64,000 bases of DNA from a virus. Where the stretch lies: IMG/VR virus record IMGVR_UViG_3300037475_000211, positions 1 to 64,000 of that record; one strand, written 5' to 3'. Numbering within the stretch: the stretch's first letter is position 1; every line of letters starts with the position of its first letter. Below the pieces are notes generated by a model. That model did no database searches. It was not told the origin of the DNA and saw only the letters and a list, made by a program, of their open reading frames with translations. Shown one piece after another: positions 30,175-37,628 of this stretch. A program made the translations under genes and the position numbers.

Positions 30175-30714
30175 AAGAGATAAAATCATTACTTTAGTTT
30201 CTTCAACTGTAAATTTATCAGAACGAATTTGATTACAAGTAGTACAGCAAGGCAAAACATTATCAATGTGATATCCGTGACTATTGTCAATACGATCTAA
30301 TCCTCTACCAAATGAAGGTGTATTCATTTTGTCATTACAATAATAACAAGGTTTAGAGATTAAATCAGTGTATTCTTCTAATGTTAAAGAAACCTGTAAT
30401 TCATATAATTTACCTTGATTTATTAAATATTTATATCTTACATCAGGGCGTGATTTATTTTTTTGACGAGATAGTCTCAGTATTTCTTTTATCTTTAGTT
30501 TTTGTTCAGGGGTAAAATTTTTACGTCTTTGTATATCATATGCGCGCTTTGCCGCCTTCTTTTCATTTGCTTTGATTTGAATTTCTTCTGGCGTCATTTC
30601 TTTTTTATTTTTCCTTCTTTTATTATGATATCTTTCATTATCATATTGTCGAATTATTTTTAATTCCTCTGGAGTTAAATCGCTTCGTTTTTTTGAAAAA
30701 ATACTTTTTATCAT
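30136..30714 (-). CDS. HNH homing endonuclease, 192 aa
   Basis: Basic helical N-terminus (KKRSDLTPEELKIIRQYD, NKRRKNKKEMTPEE) and a C-terminal HNH core with zinc cysteines: CYYCNDKMN, LDRIDNSHGYHIDNVLPCCT, CNQIRSDKF. Antisense to its surroundings and overlapping the 3' end of a + strand gene. Confidence 0.9.
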   Translation of the reverse strand: MIKSIFSKKRSDLTPEELKIIRQYDNERYHNKRRKNKKEMTPEEIQIKANEKKAAKRAYDIQRRKNFTPEQKLKIKEILRLSRQKNKSRPDVRYKYLINQGKLYELQVSLTLEEYTDLISKPCYYCNDKMNTPSFGRGLDRIDNSHGYHIDNVLPCCTTCNQIRSDKFTVEETKVMILSLLDFRDNKATTNQ

Positions 30715-30733
30715 TTGGTAATTCCTTAATGAT

Positions 30734-30742
30734 TAATATATC
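30734..30742 (-). promoter_or_regulatory. GATATATTA element before HNH gene
   Basis: GATATATTA on the minus strand about 20 bases before the HNH start; a TATAAT also lies close by on the + strand (30746-30751) and could serve the gene at 30816. Low certainty for both. Confidence 0.3.
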
Positions 30743-30815
30743 GTTATAATCATAGATTTGTTACCAAGTTAATCGTTTAGTTAATTAACAACATTAAGCA
30801 GTGGAGATATTACAT

Positions 30816-31076
30816 ATGAGCAATCAACAACACATTGACGATTCTTTGGCAAAAATTCGAGTTATCTTTGAGAAAGCTTCGGCTCGTATTGAAGCACTGG
30901 CTCCTGGCGAAAAGATTCCTGCTACAACTTTAGCAGCTGAATTGGCAACAGAGATTGGATTAACTGGTCCAGGACTCTATCCTACATTGAAATTTTTATT
31001 TGATGGTTATCCTGGCGTTGAAGTTCGCCGCGGCGCCCATGGTGGTATCGTTAGATTGCCAATTAAATCAGAGTAA
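30816..31076 (+). CDS. winged-helix-like abundant protein, RGxHGG type, 86 aa
   Basis: Helical body (QHIDDSLAKIRVIFEKASAR, TTLAAELATEIGLTGPGLYP, LKFLFDGYPGV) followed by a wing-like VRRGAHGGIVRLP. The same ending plan occurs at 60877 (VTRGAHGGIMR) and 31543 (AKGKGGGVSR). Start at 30816 after GTGGAG. Probable DNA-binding, nucleoid-type or regulatory protein by pattern. Confidence 0.7.
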   Translation: MSNQQHIDDSLAKIRVIFEKASARIEALAPGEKIPATTLAAELATEIGLTGPGLYPTLKFLFDGYPGVEVRRGAHGGIVRLPIKSE

Positions 31077-31454
31077 ATGAACTATAAAGATTTGGATTTT
31101 AAAAATGGTGAGTTAAAAACTAATCATTTAAGTAAAGTAATCACGTTAAAAAACTCTATTAAAAAAAATATAATTGACATTAATTTAGATGTTAGTGATT
31201 GTATTTTATGGTTACATTTCCCTAAAGTTTTTAGTATAGATTCTCATTTTTCTAATCGTACAACATCTTTTTCTATAAGGCAGTTTGAATATATAAAACC
31301 AATAGATAGTCATCGTGATAATGATGATCTTTATGATTATAAACTCATAAACTCATATCATGATTTTAAAAATATTAAAGAATATTTAAATAGACTTCAA
31401 TATACTATAAATTATAATTATAAATTATACAAAACTTTAAAAGCTTTTAGCTAA
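31077..31454 (+). CDS. LDxNxG-family protein with LKAFS tail, 125 aa
   Basis: Starts NYKDLDFKNGELKTN, body with IDINLDVSDCILWLHF and FSIRQFEYI; ends YNYKLYKTLKAFS. It is isolated from the other members by 2 kb and lies directly behind the stop of the previous gene. Confidence 0.7.
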   Translation: MNYKDLDFKNGELKTNHLSKVITLKNSIKKNIIDINLDVSDCILWLHFPKVFSIDSHFSNRTTSFSIRQFEYIKPIDSHRDNDDLYDYKLINSYHDFKNIKEYLNRLQYTINYNYKLYKTLKAFS

Positions 31455-31470
31455 ATAATTAGCTAATATA

Positions 31471-31504
31471 TCCAACTATATTTAGAATTCTTCTAAAAGT
31501 TGGA
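31471..31504 (+). promoter_or_regulatory. long imperfect hairpin in leader of gene 31543
   Basis: Two nested arms: TCCAACT/AGTTGGA (31471/31498) and TTTAGAA/TTCTAAA (31481/31491) around a three-base loop. No T-run follows, so a 5' stabiliser or processing site for the abundant downstream message is more likely than a terminator. Confidence 0.5.
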
Positions 31505-31542
31505 CCAAATAAACAAAAACAAGTAACGTAGGAGAATATCAA

Positions 31543-31881
31543 ATGGATAAGTTTACGAAGCGTGGTACTGATGGTTCTGTGGATGTGTTGGCGTCGGCTG
31601 CTGCTTACACGGCGGCTCTTGAGAATTGGATTGGCGAGAATGAGATTCCCGCTAACCAAATTGAGACGGCTGTGAATGCGGTCTTGGATCTGTATCCGAG
31701 CCAAAGCGTTCCGATGCCGGCGCTTTTGAGTGCGGCAGTTGCCAATCTCAATGGTACGCCCGCGCAATTCGGTGCTTTGAGCAAGCGCGTTCATGCCTTC
31801 GTGACTGGTCAGAAGACTGCTGGTCTTTTGACTGTCGCTAAGGGCAAAGGCGGCGGCGTTTCGCGTCCTGCTGCTAAGTAA
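31543..31881 (+). CDS. winged-helix-like abundant protein, KGxGGGV type, 112 aa
   Basis: Ala-rich helical protein (VLASAAAYTAALENWIGE, IETAVNAVLDLYPS, MPALLSAAVANLNG) ending with a wing-like VAKGKGGGVSRPAAK. Its codons are clearly GC-richer than those of neighbours. With a strong leader (AGGAGAATATCAA) and structured flanks this suggests very high expression. Related in plan to the products at 30816 and 60877. A DNA-coating role is inference. Confidence 0.75.
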   Translation: MDKFTKRGTDGSVDVLASAAAYTAALENWIGENEIPANQIETAVNAVLDLYPSQSVPMPALLSAAVANLNGTPAQFGALSKRVHAFVTGQKTAGLLTVAKGKGGGVSRPAAK

Positions 31882-31896
31882 TACTTAGCAAAGCAG

Positions 31897-31985
31897 CATC
31901 AACTATATAAAGCTTTTTATTAAGAGTTGATGTGCGAATCTGATTATAGGGTGCTATATTGTAAAAGATATAGCGCCCTTTAATT
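31897..31985 (+). terminator. stem-loop pair with strong terminator-like hairpin
   Basis: CATCAACT/AGTTGATG (31897/31925) is an 8-pair stem. It is followed by an 11-pair stem from GGGTGCTATAT (31949-31959) to ATATAGCGCCC (31968-31978), with one G-T pair and a TTTAATTATTTG tail. It sits right after the highly expressed gene. The T-tract is imperfect, so it may terminate only partly. Confidence 0.65.
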
Positions 31986-32015
31986 ATTTGTACTGTTTTT
32001 ATTAGGAGAATTAAT

Positions 32016-32231
32016 ATGCTTTTGATCGAATTAGAAGAAGCTTTAGATGACCTTTTGCCACCGGGATATTCAATTGAAACTAATCGTAAAGGAGAATTAA
32101 TTATCCGCACCAATTGTCGTAAAGATGATGATGGTGAATTAATTAGCCTTGATGAGGATTTTAATGAGGATGAAGATCCTTCCTTTGATGATGATACTGT
32201 TTCATTAGAAGATGATAGCGATGATGACTAA
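32016..32231 (+). CDS. acidic small protein, 71 aa
   Basis: Start follows TAGGAGAATTAAT. The first half is mixed (LEEALDDLLPPGYSIETN), the second half strongly acidic (FNEDEDPSFDDDTVSLEDD). Acidic tails of this kind are found in DNA-mimic and inhibitor proteins, but nothing specific is seen. Confidence 0.7.
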   Translation: MLLIELEEALDDLLPPGYSIETNRKGELIIRTNCRKDDDGELISLDEDFNEDEDPSFDDDTVSLEDDSDDD

Positions 32232-32454
32232 ATTAGTTATTTTATTTTCATGTATATCTTTATTTGGATGTTCATCTATTTATTTTAGTCCTATATCATG
32301 GTTTGATTTCAGAACTGATGAAGTTAAGACATCTGCTACGATATATGGAGATTGCACGACTGATCTTCAATGTGAAGAATTAGTTCCTGGTCAACATTTC
32401 TTTTGCTATAAAGAACAATCTTATGTTGGTCAGTGCGTTCAAGTCTTACAATAA
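32224..32454 (+). CDS. small lipoprotein, 76 aa
   Basis: Signal MTKLVILFSCISLFGCSS with a lipobox LFGC (Cys16 from this start). Mature part has four further cysteines (GDCTTDLQCEEL, FFCYKE, GQCVQ), likely two disulfides. Three possible ATGs (32212, 32221, 32224) lie within the end of the previous gene; the last gives the most usual signal peptide. Confidence 0.7.
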   Translation: MTKLVILFSCISLFGCSSIYFSPISWFDFRTDEVKTSATIYGDCTTDLQCEELVPGQHFFCYKEQSYVGQCVQVLQ

Positions 32455-32469
32455 TGTTATATTTAATGT

Positions 32470-32748
32470 ATGCCTTTGAACAGAAAATCTAGAGTGTCTA
32501 CAAGGAAAAAAGTGTTTAATAAAACATTATTCAAGTTACATCAAAATGGTGTTATTAGTAAACAAACTTTATTGGATAATGATGATTTTCCATCCGGAAC
32601 TATTATTTTAACTGATGGTGAGCAGATTATTAAAAATAATTCCGCTACCGGTTGCACTTGCATGAAGTGTGGTCAAATTAACGAATATGCGGAGCCCAAT
32701 CAAAGTGATGGAACTTTCTTATGCTTCACATGTAAAAATGGCTATTAG
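32470..32748 (+). CDS. zinc-ribbon protein, 92 aa
   Basis: Basic N-terminus (PLNRKSRVSTRKKVFNK), a middle beta region, then CTCMKCGQIN ... FLCFTCKNG, a four-cysteine ribbon. The fold is common in nucleic-acid-binding small phage proteins. Confidence 0.7.
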   Translation: MPLNRKSRVSTRKKVFNKTLFKLHQNGVISKQTLLDNDDFPSGTIILTDGEQIIKNNSATGCTCMKCGQINEYAEPNQSDGTFLCFTCKNGY

Positions 32749-32761
32749 ACATGGAATAATG

Positions 32762-32770
32762 TGATATATA
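32762..32770 (+). promoter_or_regulatory. TGATATATA element before tRNA pair
   Basis: TGATATATA 12 bases before tRNA-Gln; the same string precedes several endonuclease genes and the gene at 61324. Candidate promoter core. Confidence 0.3.
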
Positions 32771-32781
32771 GTTTACGTTAT

Positions 32782-32856
32782 TGTGGAATCTTCTAACTGG
32801 CAGGAAAAACGGCTTTGAACCGTTCAATATAGGATCGTTCCCTATTTCCACAACCA
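32782..32856 (+). tRNA. tRNA-Gln(TTG)
   Basis: 75 bases with encoded CCA. Acceptor TGTGGAA/TTCCACA with the U1-A72 pair typical of glutamine tRNAs, D-arm TTCT/GGAA, anticodon stem AACGG/CCGTT with loop CTTTGAA (anticodon TTG, reads CAA), T-arm ATAGG/CCTAT. The T-loop ATCGTTC departs from the usual TTCRANY, so its activity is not certain. Confidence 0.8.
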
Positions 32857-32861
32857 AACAT

Positions 32862-32944
32862 GGTGATATGGCGTAACTGGTAGCCGCACAATACTTAAAA
32901 TATTGCGTTAATTCGTGGGGGTTCAAATCCCTCTATCACCACCA
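32862..32944 (+). tRNA. tRNA-Leu(TAA)
   Basis: 83 bases with encoded CCA. Acceptor GGTGATA/TATCACC, anticodon stem CAATA/TATTG with loop CTTAAAA (anticodon TAA at 32896-32898, reads TTA), a long variable arm, T-loop TTCAAAT. Five bases after tRNA-Gln. TTA is the main leucine codon in these AT-rich genes, so it fits phage codon use. Confidence 0.9.
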
Positions 32945-32967
32945 ATTAATTATTAAGGAAATATATT

Positions 32968-33273
32968 ATGTCATTATTACAAGAAGCCAAAAATAATACA
33001 ATCAATTTTCGCATTAAAGAATCAGCCTATAAAGTTACGTCTGCATTAAAAGATGTAATTGATTTAATTAAAAGTCGATCATTAAATGGTTATGATTATT
33101 GTTTAATAGAACTATCTATCCTAAAAATAGGTGTTCATGAAGCTGAACAACTTATAGTTCATCCATCTTTAACTGGATTTATTTGTTCAGTTGAAAAGAC
33201 ATTCATAACAGACGATTCTTCCTCAGTTTGCGGAGGATATAACGCTGATTGTCTTAAGATAAGTTGGAAGTAA
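32968..33273 (+). CDS. hypothetical protein, 101 aa
   Basis: Good ribosome site (AAGGAAATATATT). Helical N-terminal half (LLQEAKNNTINFRIKESAYK, LKDVIDLIKSRSL) and a beta-rich end with CGGYNADCLKISW. Not recognised. Confidence 0.7.
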   Translation: MSLLQEAKNNTINFRIKESAYKVTSALKDVIDLIKSRSLNGYDYCLIELSILKIGVHEAEQLIVHPSLTGFICSVEKTFITDDSSSVCGGYNADCLKISWK

Positions 33274-33296
33274 TATTAATAATATTTAATTTATGT

Positions 33297-33443
33297 ATGA
33301 AAAAGAAAAAGGAACTGCCCAAAAGAAATGAATACGTGATTGCTATGAAGAAATCACGTAAAGGTGGTCCTATGGCTAATAAGAAAGCTAAAAGAAAAAA
33401 CGGAAAGAATAAGCAGAAAGAATTGTTAGATGAAAACTATTAA
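33297..33443 (+). CDS. very basic small protein, 48 aa
   Basis: About 40% Lys/Arg (MKKKKELPKRN, MKKSRKGGP, KKAKRKNGKNK). Too short for a domain call. Probably binds nucleic acid or is a disordered accessory peptide. Overlaps the next gene by 14 bases. Confidence 0.5.
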   Translation: MKKKKELPKRNEYVIAMKKSRKGGPMANKKAKRKNGKNKQKELLDENY

Positions 33444-33636
33444 TTTGGTGGCAGAGGGTTTTCCATTAGGGCTTGTTTGTGAAACAAAAACCTATAAAAG
33501 TATCTGGGTTAAGGATGTTAAAAGTTGTATGATTCGTAACTTCTTTGAAGAGCAACAATTAAAACCGATACATCTTCGTCAAACTTTTTGTATGATTTCT
33601 TGTCCTTGTGAGAATTGTTCTCCAGGTAGATTGTAA
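33430..33636 (+). CDS. cysteine-containing small protein, 68 aa
   Basis: Beta-rich with a C-terminal cluster TFCMISCPCENCSPGRL offering four cysteines, possibly a metal site. Unknown. Confidence 0.6.
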   Translation: MKTINLVAEGFPLGLVCETKTYKSIWVKDVKSCMIRNFFEEQQLKPIHLRQTFCMISCPCENCSPGRL

Positions 33637-33700
33637 AATTTCACCATTCAAATTTATTGCTTCTTTTATTAATAAAATAATCTTAGAAAGAAAATTGAAT

Positions 33701-34162
33701 ATGCCATACACTTTGGTGGTTGTAGATTTCCAATATGAGTTTAAAGCTTCTCGCAAACGTAAGACGATTGAAGCTTGTAAAAATGCCATTATTAAAGCCA
33801 TTAATGATGAGGCTGTCATTGTATTTTTAGAATATATTGGTTGTGGTCGTACAATGAAATCATTATTTAATTTAGTTGATACTTATGAATCAGTTCATTT
33901 TATTCGTAAAGTTGGATGTGACGGTTCTTTAGAAATTAAAGTTATTGAAAATATGTTAGCTACTGAGCACTTCAGGGTTTGCGGTGTTAATACTGATGCT
34001 TGTGTTGAAGAAACTGTTTTAGGTCTTAATTCAGAGTATCCAGAAGCGGTTATAGAAGTGTTAGAACAAGCTTGTAACTCTGATTTAAGTCATGAACAAG
34101 GCATTTTAAATATGCTTGCTTGTAAGCAAGTAGTGATTAATAAGTCACCAATTAAGTTATGA
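33701..34162 (+). CDS. isochorismatase-fold cysteine hydrolase, 153 aa
   Basis: Triad positions of the family are visible: Asp9 in LVVVDFQ, Lys70 in HFIRKVG, and Cys101 in VCGVNTDACVEET. The short length (family usually 180-220) gives a minimal enzyme. Members hydrolyse nicotinamide, isochorismate or related amides; a nicotinamidase-like role would match the NAD genes in this window but is not proven. The start is set at 33701; an upstream frame open from 33608 lacks a ribosome site. Confidence 0.75.
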   Translation: MPYTLVVVDFQYEFKASRKRKTIEACKNAIIKAINDEAVIVFLEYIGCGRTMKSLFNLVDTYESVHFIRKVGCDGSLEIKVIENMLATEHFRVCGVNTDACVEETVLGLNSEYPEAVIEVLEQACNSDLSHEQGILNMLACKQVVINKSPIKL

Positions 34163-34575
34163 TTAATAATAATACATTAATAACTATTATCATCTTTGCA
34201 TGGGGTACTGGCGCTATCTTTACTAAGATGGCAAGCGATCAATTACATCCAATGATGATTGCAGTAGTAAGTACTTTGCTTTATATTTTTGTAGAAATTC
34301 CAATAGCTTTAGTTATTTTTAAAATTAATACGCATGTAACAGTCAGTGGAATTGTATATGCATTACTTAGTGCATTACTTATGAGTATTGGATCTATTAC
34401 ATATTTTTTCGCCTTACAGAAGGGTGGAGCAGCTGAAGTTACTTCTGTAACAAGTTTATATCCTGTTCTGACTTTAGTTTTAGCTTATTTATTCTTAAGT
34501 GAAGAGATGAGTTTAAGAAAAGTTATTGGATGTTTGTTGGCGGTTGCATCTATAATTCTGATTACAAAGAAATAA
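34159..34575 (+). CDS. EamA/DMT-family half transporter, 138 aa
   Basis: Five hydrophobic helices with IFAWGTGAIFTKMASDQL, FALQKGGAAEVTSVTSLYPV and LAYLFLSEEMSLRKVIGCLL, the EamA hallmarks. A single domain like this corresponds to half of a ten-helix transporter and would work as a dimer. Substrate unknown. Confidence 0.85.
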   Translation: MINNNTLITIIIFAWGTGAIFTKMASDQLHPMMIAVVSTLLYIFVEIPIALVIFKINTHVTVSGIVYALLSALLMSIGSITYFFALQKGGAAEVTSVTSLYPVLTLVLAYLFLSEEMSLRKVIGCLLAVASIILITKK

Positions 34576-34577
34576 AA

Positions 34578-34856
34578 ATGTCTGTTCAAATAAAAGAAAA
34601 AATTCTTTCTGTTAAAGAAATTATGGAATTTAATCTTGATAAAGATGATAAAGATAATGATCTTTATATTCTTGTAAAGAAAGAAAGCCCTCCTTTATTT
34701 TTAAAGATAAATGGATTATTAGAAAAATTTTGTCTTAATAAAATGGATATTGCTCTTTATTATTTTGAAGATGCATATATTCAATCATTGAGATTTAATC
34801 TTGATATAGTTAAAAAGCCAGCAGAGTGGAAATATATTTTACCAGGAAATTTATGA
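34578..34856 (+). CDS. hypothetical protein, 92 aa
   Basis: Start at 34578 two bases after the EamA stop. Lys/Asp-rich (NLDKDDKDNDLYILVKK) with an alpha/beta pattern. Overlaps the next gene (ATGA). Unknown. Confidence 0.65.
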   Translation: MSVQIKEKILSVKEIMEFNLDKDDKDNDLYILVKKESPPLFLKINGLLEKFCLNKMDIALYYFEDAYIQSLRFNLDIVKKPAEWKYILPGNL

Positions 34857-35545
34857 TTAATAAATTGCTTAAAGATTATGAATCTTACCCTTTGGCATCT
34901 GAATGGGTAAAGGAAAATGTTCCAGACTCAAATCTTATTTATAAGAGTGGAGTAGGTAATCAAATTAAAACTGGTTTAGCAATGACTGATTTAGTTAGGT
35001 TTGAATTGCCAGAACCTCGAGTAGCAAGTACTCACAATAGTAAGTCCTGTAAATTACCAGTTTTAGCTTATAAAGTTTGGCACTATGAAAATGGTGGAGC
35101 TATTTGTTTTGTTAGAGATAATTTTTATAATATTAAATTATCTGTAATATCAGAATTTCCAATTAGTATGCATTATGCACTTATGCATCACGAAATGTCT
35201 CAAGAAGAATATAATGCAGAGCGTCAACGTTGTATTGATTACGATAGTAAAGGTAGTCCAAGGCTGACAATAGCTGAAGTAACTACTGATTTGTGGATGA
35301 AGGGATGGTCTGGAAATAAGATTATCCGTAAAGATAATAAAATTTGGAAGGCTTATAATGTTAACAGTTGTTATTGTGAAGGTATTAATCGTTTAGATTT
35401 ACCTCCAGAGGTCTTTGAGCCTTATGAAGATAATAAATCAATGTTTACTATTGAGCTAGCATCTCATGCCCATGTTGGTTATCTATTAGAACACATTCAT
35501 AATAATGTTGAACATGGAGCTTATCTTAAGCTAAAAGAAAATTAG
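34853..35545 (+). CDS. hypothetical protein, 230 aa
   Basis: An alpha/beta protein with short motif-like strings CKLPVLAYKVWHYENGGAIC and MHYALMHHEMSQEEYNAER. His-rich near the middle and end (SHAHVGYLLEHIHNNVEHG), which might bind metal. No recognised family. Followed by a cupin gene. Confidence 0.65.
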   Translation: MINKLLKDYESYPLASEWVKENVPDSNLIYKSGVGNQIKTGLAMTDLVRFELPEPRVASTHNSKSCKLPVLAYKVWHYENGGAICFVRDNFYNIKLSVISEFPISMHYALMHHEMSQEEYNAERQRCIDYDSKGSPRLTIAEVTTDLWMKGWSGNKIIRKDNKIWKAYNVNSCYCEGINRLDLPPEVFEPYEDNKSMFTIELASHAHVGYLLEHIHNNVEHGAYLKLKEN

Positions 35546-35553
35546 GGAACAAA

Positions 35554-36042
35554 ATGAAAGTAATTCAAAGAATTTGTGAGAAATTATCCAAAGCTTTACC
35601 GAGTTTAACAATTCGTTTACCAGATCCTAAGACTGGAATTAAGCAAGATTACTTAAGCAGATTTTATGTTTTCTTGGCTGATAGAGAATTTGGTAATATT
35701 TTCATTCATGAATTTCATAGTTCAGATTTAGATATTGGTGAAAAAGGGTTTGGATTATTGCATAACCACCCTTTTCGTTGGTCTTTTTCTTTTGTATTAA
35801 TTAATGGTTATTGGGAAGAAAGATTAAATCCAGATCAATCTATAACCAAAAAATTCATTAAACCTTTCTCTTTTAATTTCTTGTCAAGAAAAGATTTTCA
35901 TCGGGTTGATTTAGTTGATGGCAAGAAAGCTTGGACTTTATTTTTTACTGGTCCAAGATCATCGCGAGGCAGTTGGGGATTCTATGATAGAGTTACAAAA
36001 CAATATCGTGACTGGACTACATCACCTAATGCAATTAAATGA
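35554..36042 (+). CDS. cupin-like protein, 162 aa
   Basis: Cupin strings: IFIHEFHSSD, LLHNHPFRW with two His, FVLINGYWEE, then FHRVDL and WTLFFTGPRS, a typical motif-1/motif-2 arrangement. The ending WGFYDRVT is shared by a conserved phage family. Metal-bound sugar or small-molecule chemistry is possible; the reaction is unknown. Confidence 0.7.
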   Translation: MKVIQRICEKLSKALPSLTIRLPDPKTGIKQDYLSRFYVFLADREFGNIFIHEFHSSDLDIGEKGFGLLHNHPFRWSFSFVLINGYWEERLNPDQSITKKFIKPFSFNFLSRKDFHRVDLVDGKKAWTLFFTGPRSSRGSWGFYDRVTKQYRDWTTSPNAIK

Positions 36043-36359
36043 TTTGTTTCTTTTGTAAGAAAGATTTAAGTTCAGGATTTCATATTTATAAATGTATTAA
36101 AAAAGATCATGAATTTATTTATAGTGGAATGAGTAAATGTTGGTATTTATATTCATCAATAGATGATTTTAGAATAGGCTGTAAATTTAAATCTATATCA
36201 GAATCTATTCATAGTTATTATATAATTCCAAATTATAGTTCTTATCTTTTTTCTTATACTCCATGTAATTTTGAGATTGATCCATTTCATATGGATGATG
36301 CTTTAGAAATTGGAAGAAAATTTATTGAGCGTTTTAATACTTTAAAAGTTTTTATATAA
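36039..36359 (+). CDS. CPxC-type zinc-ribbon protein with LKVFI tail, 106 aa
   Basis: MICFFCKKDL, KCIKKDHEFIY, CWYLYSS, and the end RFNTLKVFI. A member of the ribbon plus tail family (see 19368). Overlaps the cupin stop by ATGA. Confidence 0.7.
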   Translation: MICFFCKKDLSSGFHIYKCIKKDHEFIYSGMSKCWYLYSSIDDFRIGCKFKSISESIHSYYIIPNYSSYLFSYTPCNFEIDPFHMDDALEIGRKFIERFNTLKVFI

Positions 36360-36650
36360 ATGAACTGCCCTTATTGTAATAAAATATTGTCAAGTAATCC
36401 AAATCCAATCACTTATAATTGTTTTTTGAATAATGATAAACATGAATTTTCTTGTGGAGATAAGAAAGACGATTTATGGTATTTATTATTAGATAATGAG
36501 AAAATCCAGGTTGGAAAATATCCCGGCGGACATTATATTTTATTTAAAAATAAAGCTGGTGGAGAAAAAATAATTAAAATTGAGCCATTTGCAATTGAAG
36601 ATTCATTATTAATTATTGATAAATATAAAAATTTAAGAGCTTTTAGTTGA
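36360..36650 (+). CDS. CPxC-type zinc-ribbon protein with LRAFS tail, 96 aa
   Basis: MNCPYCNKIL, NCFLNNDKHEFSC, WYLLLDNEKIQVG, and the end KYKNLRAFS. Tandem with the previous gene. Confidence 0.7.
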   Translation: MNCPYCNKILSSNPNPITYNCFLNNDKHEFSCGDKKDDLWYLLLDNEKIQVGKYPGGHYILFKNKAGGEKIIKIEPFAIEDSLLIIDKYKNLRAFS

Positions 36651-36683
36651 TAGATAATGTTTCGATGAAAGATAAGTGATTTT

Positions 36684-37421
36684 ATGAAATTTAAAGATAT
36701 TTTAAAAAATAAATGGTTTTTGGGAGTTACTTTCTTTCTAGTTTATGCAGTTTTAATTAATTGGAAATTTGCAATTATATTAATGGTATCTCTTGGCTTT
36801 CATGAAAGCGGTCATGTTTGGGCGATGAAAAGAAAAGGAATTAAAACTTCTGGGTTTTATTTCATTCCTTTTATTGGTGGGGCGGCAATTGCAGAAGAAC
36901 AATTTAAATCATTTAAGCAACAAGCTTACATTGCTATTATGGGTCCTGTTTGGGGGATGAGTTTAGCGTTTTTAACAATGATTATTGGATTTATAACTAA
37001 AAATAGTTATTGTGGAATAATAGCTTCATTGATGGCAATATTTAATCTTTTTAACTTATTACCTTTAACATTATTAGATGGAGGGCAAGTATTAAAAACT
37101 ATTGTTTTATCTGTGAATCCGTTGAAAGGATTCTACATTATTAATATAATATCTATTATAACGGCAATTATAGCATTTTTAATTTTTAAAACTCCTTTTA
37201 TTATAATATTTGCGCTGCTATCTGTTATTCAAACTAATATTGAAAAATCAAATTTTATTAAAAGTAAAGGAAGTGCTTTACTTAAAAGGCTAAATAAAAA
37301 AGAAATTATGATTGTTTCTGCACATTGGATTCTAACTACTATAGGATTAATGTTTATCTATTTCCTTAGTCAAGGATTAGTTTTTGTATTACTAGGTCAT
37401 ACTTCTATTAAGATTGATTAA
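36684..37421 (+). CDS. M50 site-2-protease-like metalloprotease, 245 aa
   Basis: HESGH at 40-44 within a hydrophobic helix (SLGFHESGHVWAM) gives the zinc motif, and LLPLTLLDGGQV supplies the second-site Asp132 of the LDG motif. Six or so membrane helices. M50 enzymes cleave substrates inside the membrane, for example anti-sigma factors or signal peptides. Unusual cargo for a phage; the target might be host envelope regulators. Full length for a minimal member. Confidence 0.85.
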   Translation: MKFKDILKNKWFLGVTFFLVYAVLINWKFAIILMVSLGFHESGHVWAMKRKGIKTSGFYFIPFIGGAAIAEEQFKSFKQQAYIAIMGPVWGMSLAFLTMIIGFITKNSYCGIIASLMAIFNLFNLLPLTLLDGGQVLKTIVLSVNPLKGFYIINIISIITAIIAFLIFKTPFIIIFALLSVIQTNIEKSNFIKSKGSALLKRLNKKEIMIVSAHWILTTIGLMFIYFLSQGLVFVLLGHTSIKID

Positions 37422-37628
37422 TTAAATTTATAGTTAAGTTATGTAATACATTACTCTCCTATAGATCCTCTCATCAGTTGTCGAGAAAAAGTTCGTTTAA
37501 TTTTATTAAATAATCATAAGCTTCATAAGTTATTTAATAAATAACTTAGTCTTGCATGATGTCGAGATAAGGGTTAGGCTACCTTAGAAATTTATAAAAT
37601 GCTTGCTGAAAATAATAAAAAGGTTTAA
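37422..37628 (+). other. 207-base intergenic region with hairpins
   Basis: No gene seen. TTATTAAATAA (37503-37513) pairs perfectly with TTATTTAATAA (37530-37540), and GTCGAGA occurs twice (about 37479 and 37562). It could be a leader RNA for the NAD gene behind it or a terminator and promoter region; no clear sigma70 promoter is visible. Confidence 0.45.
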
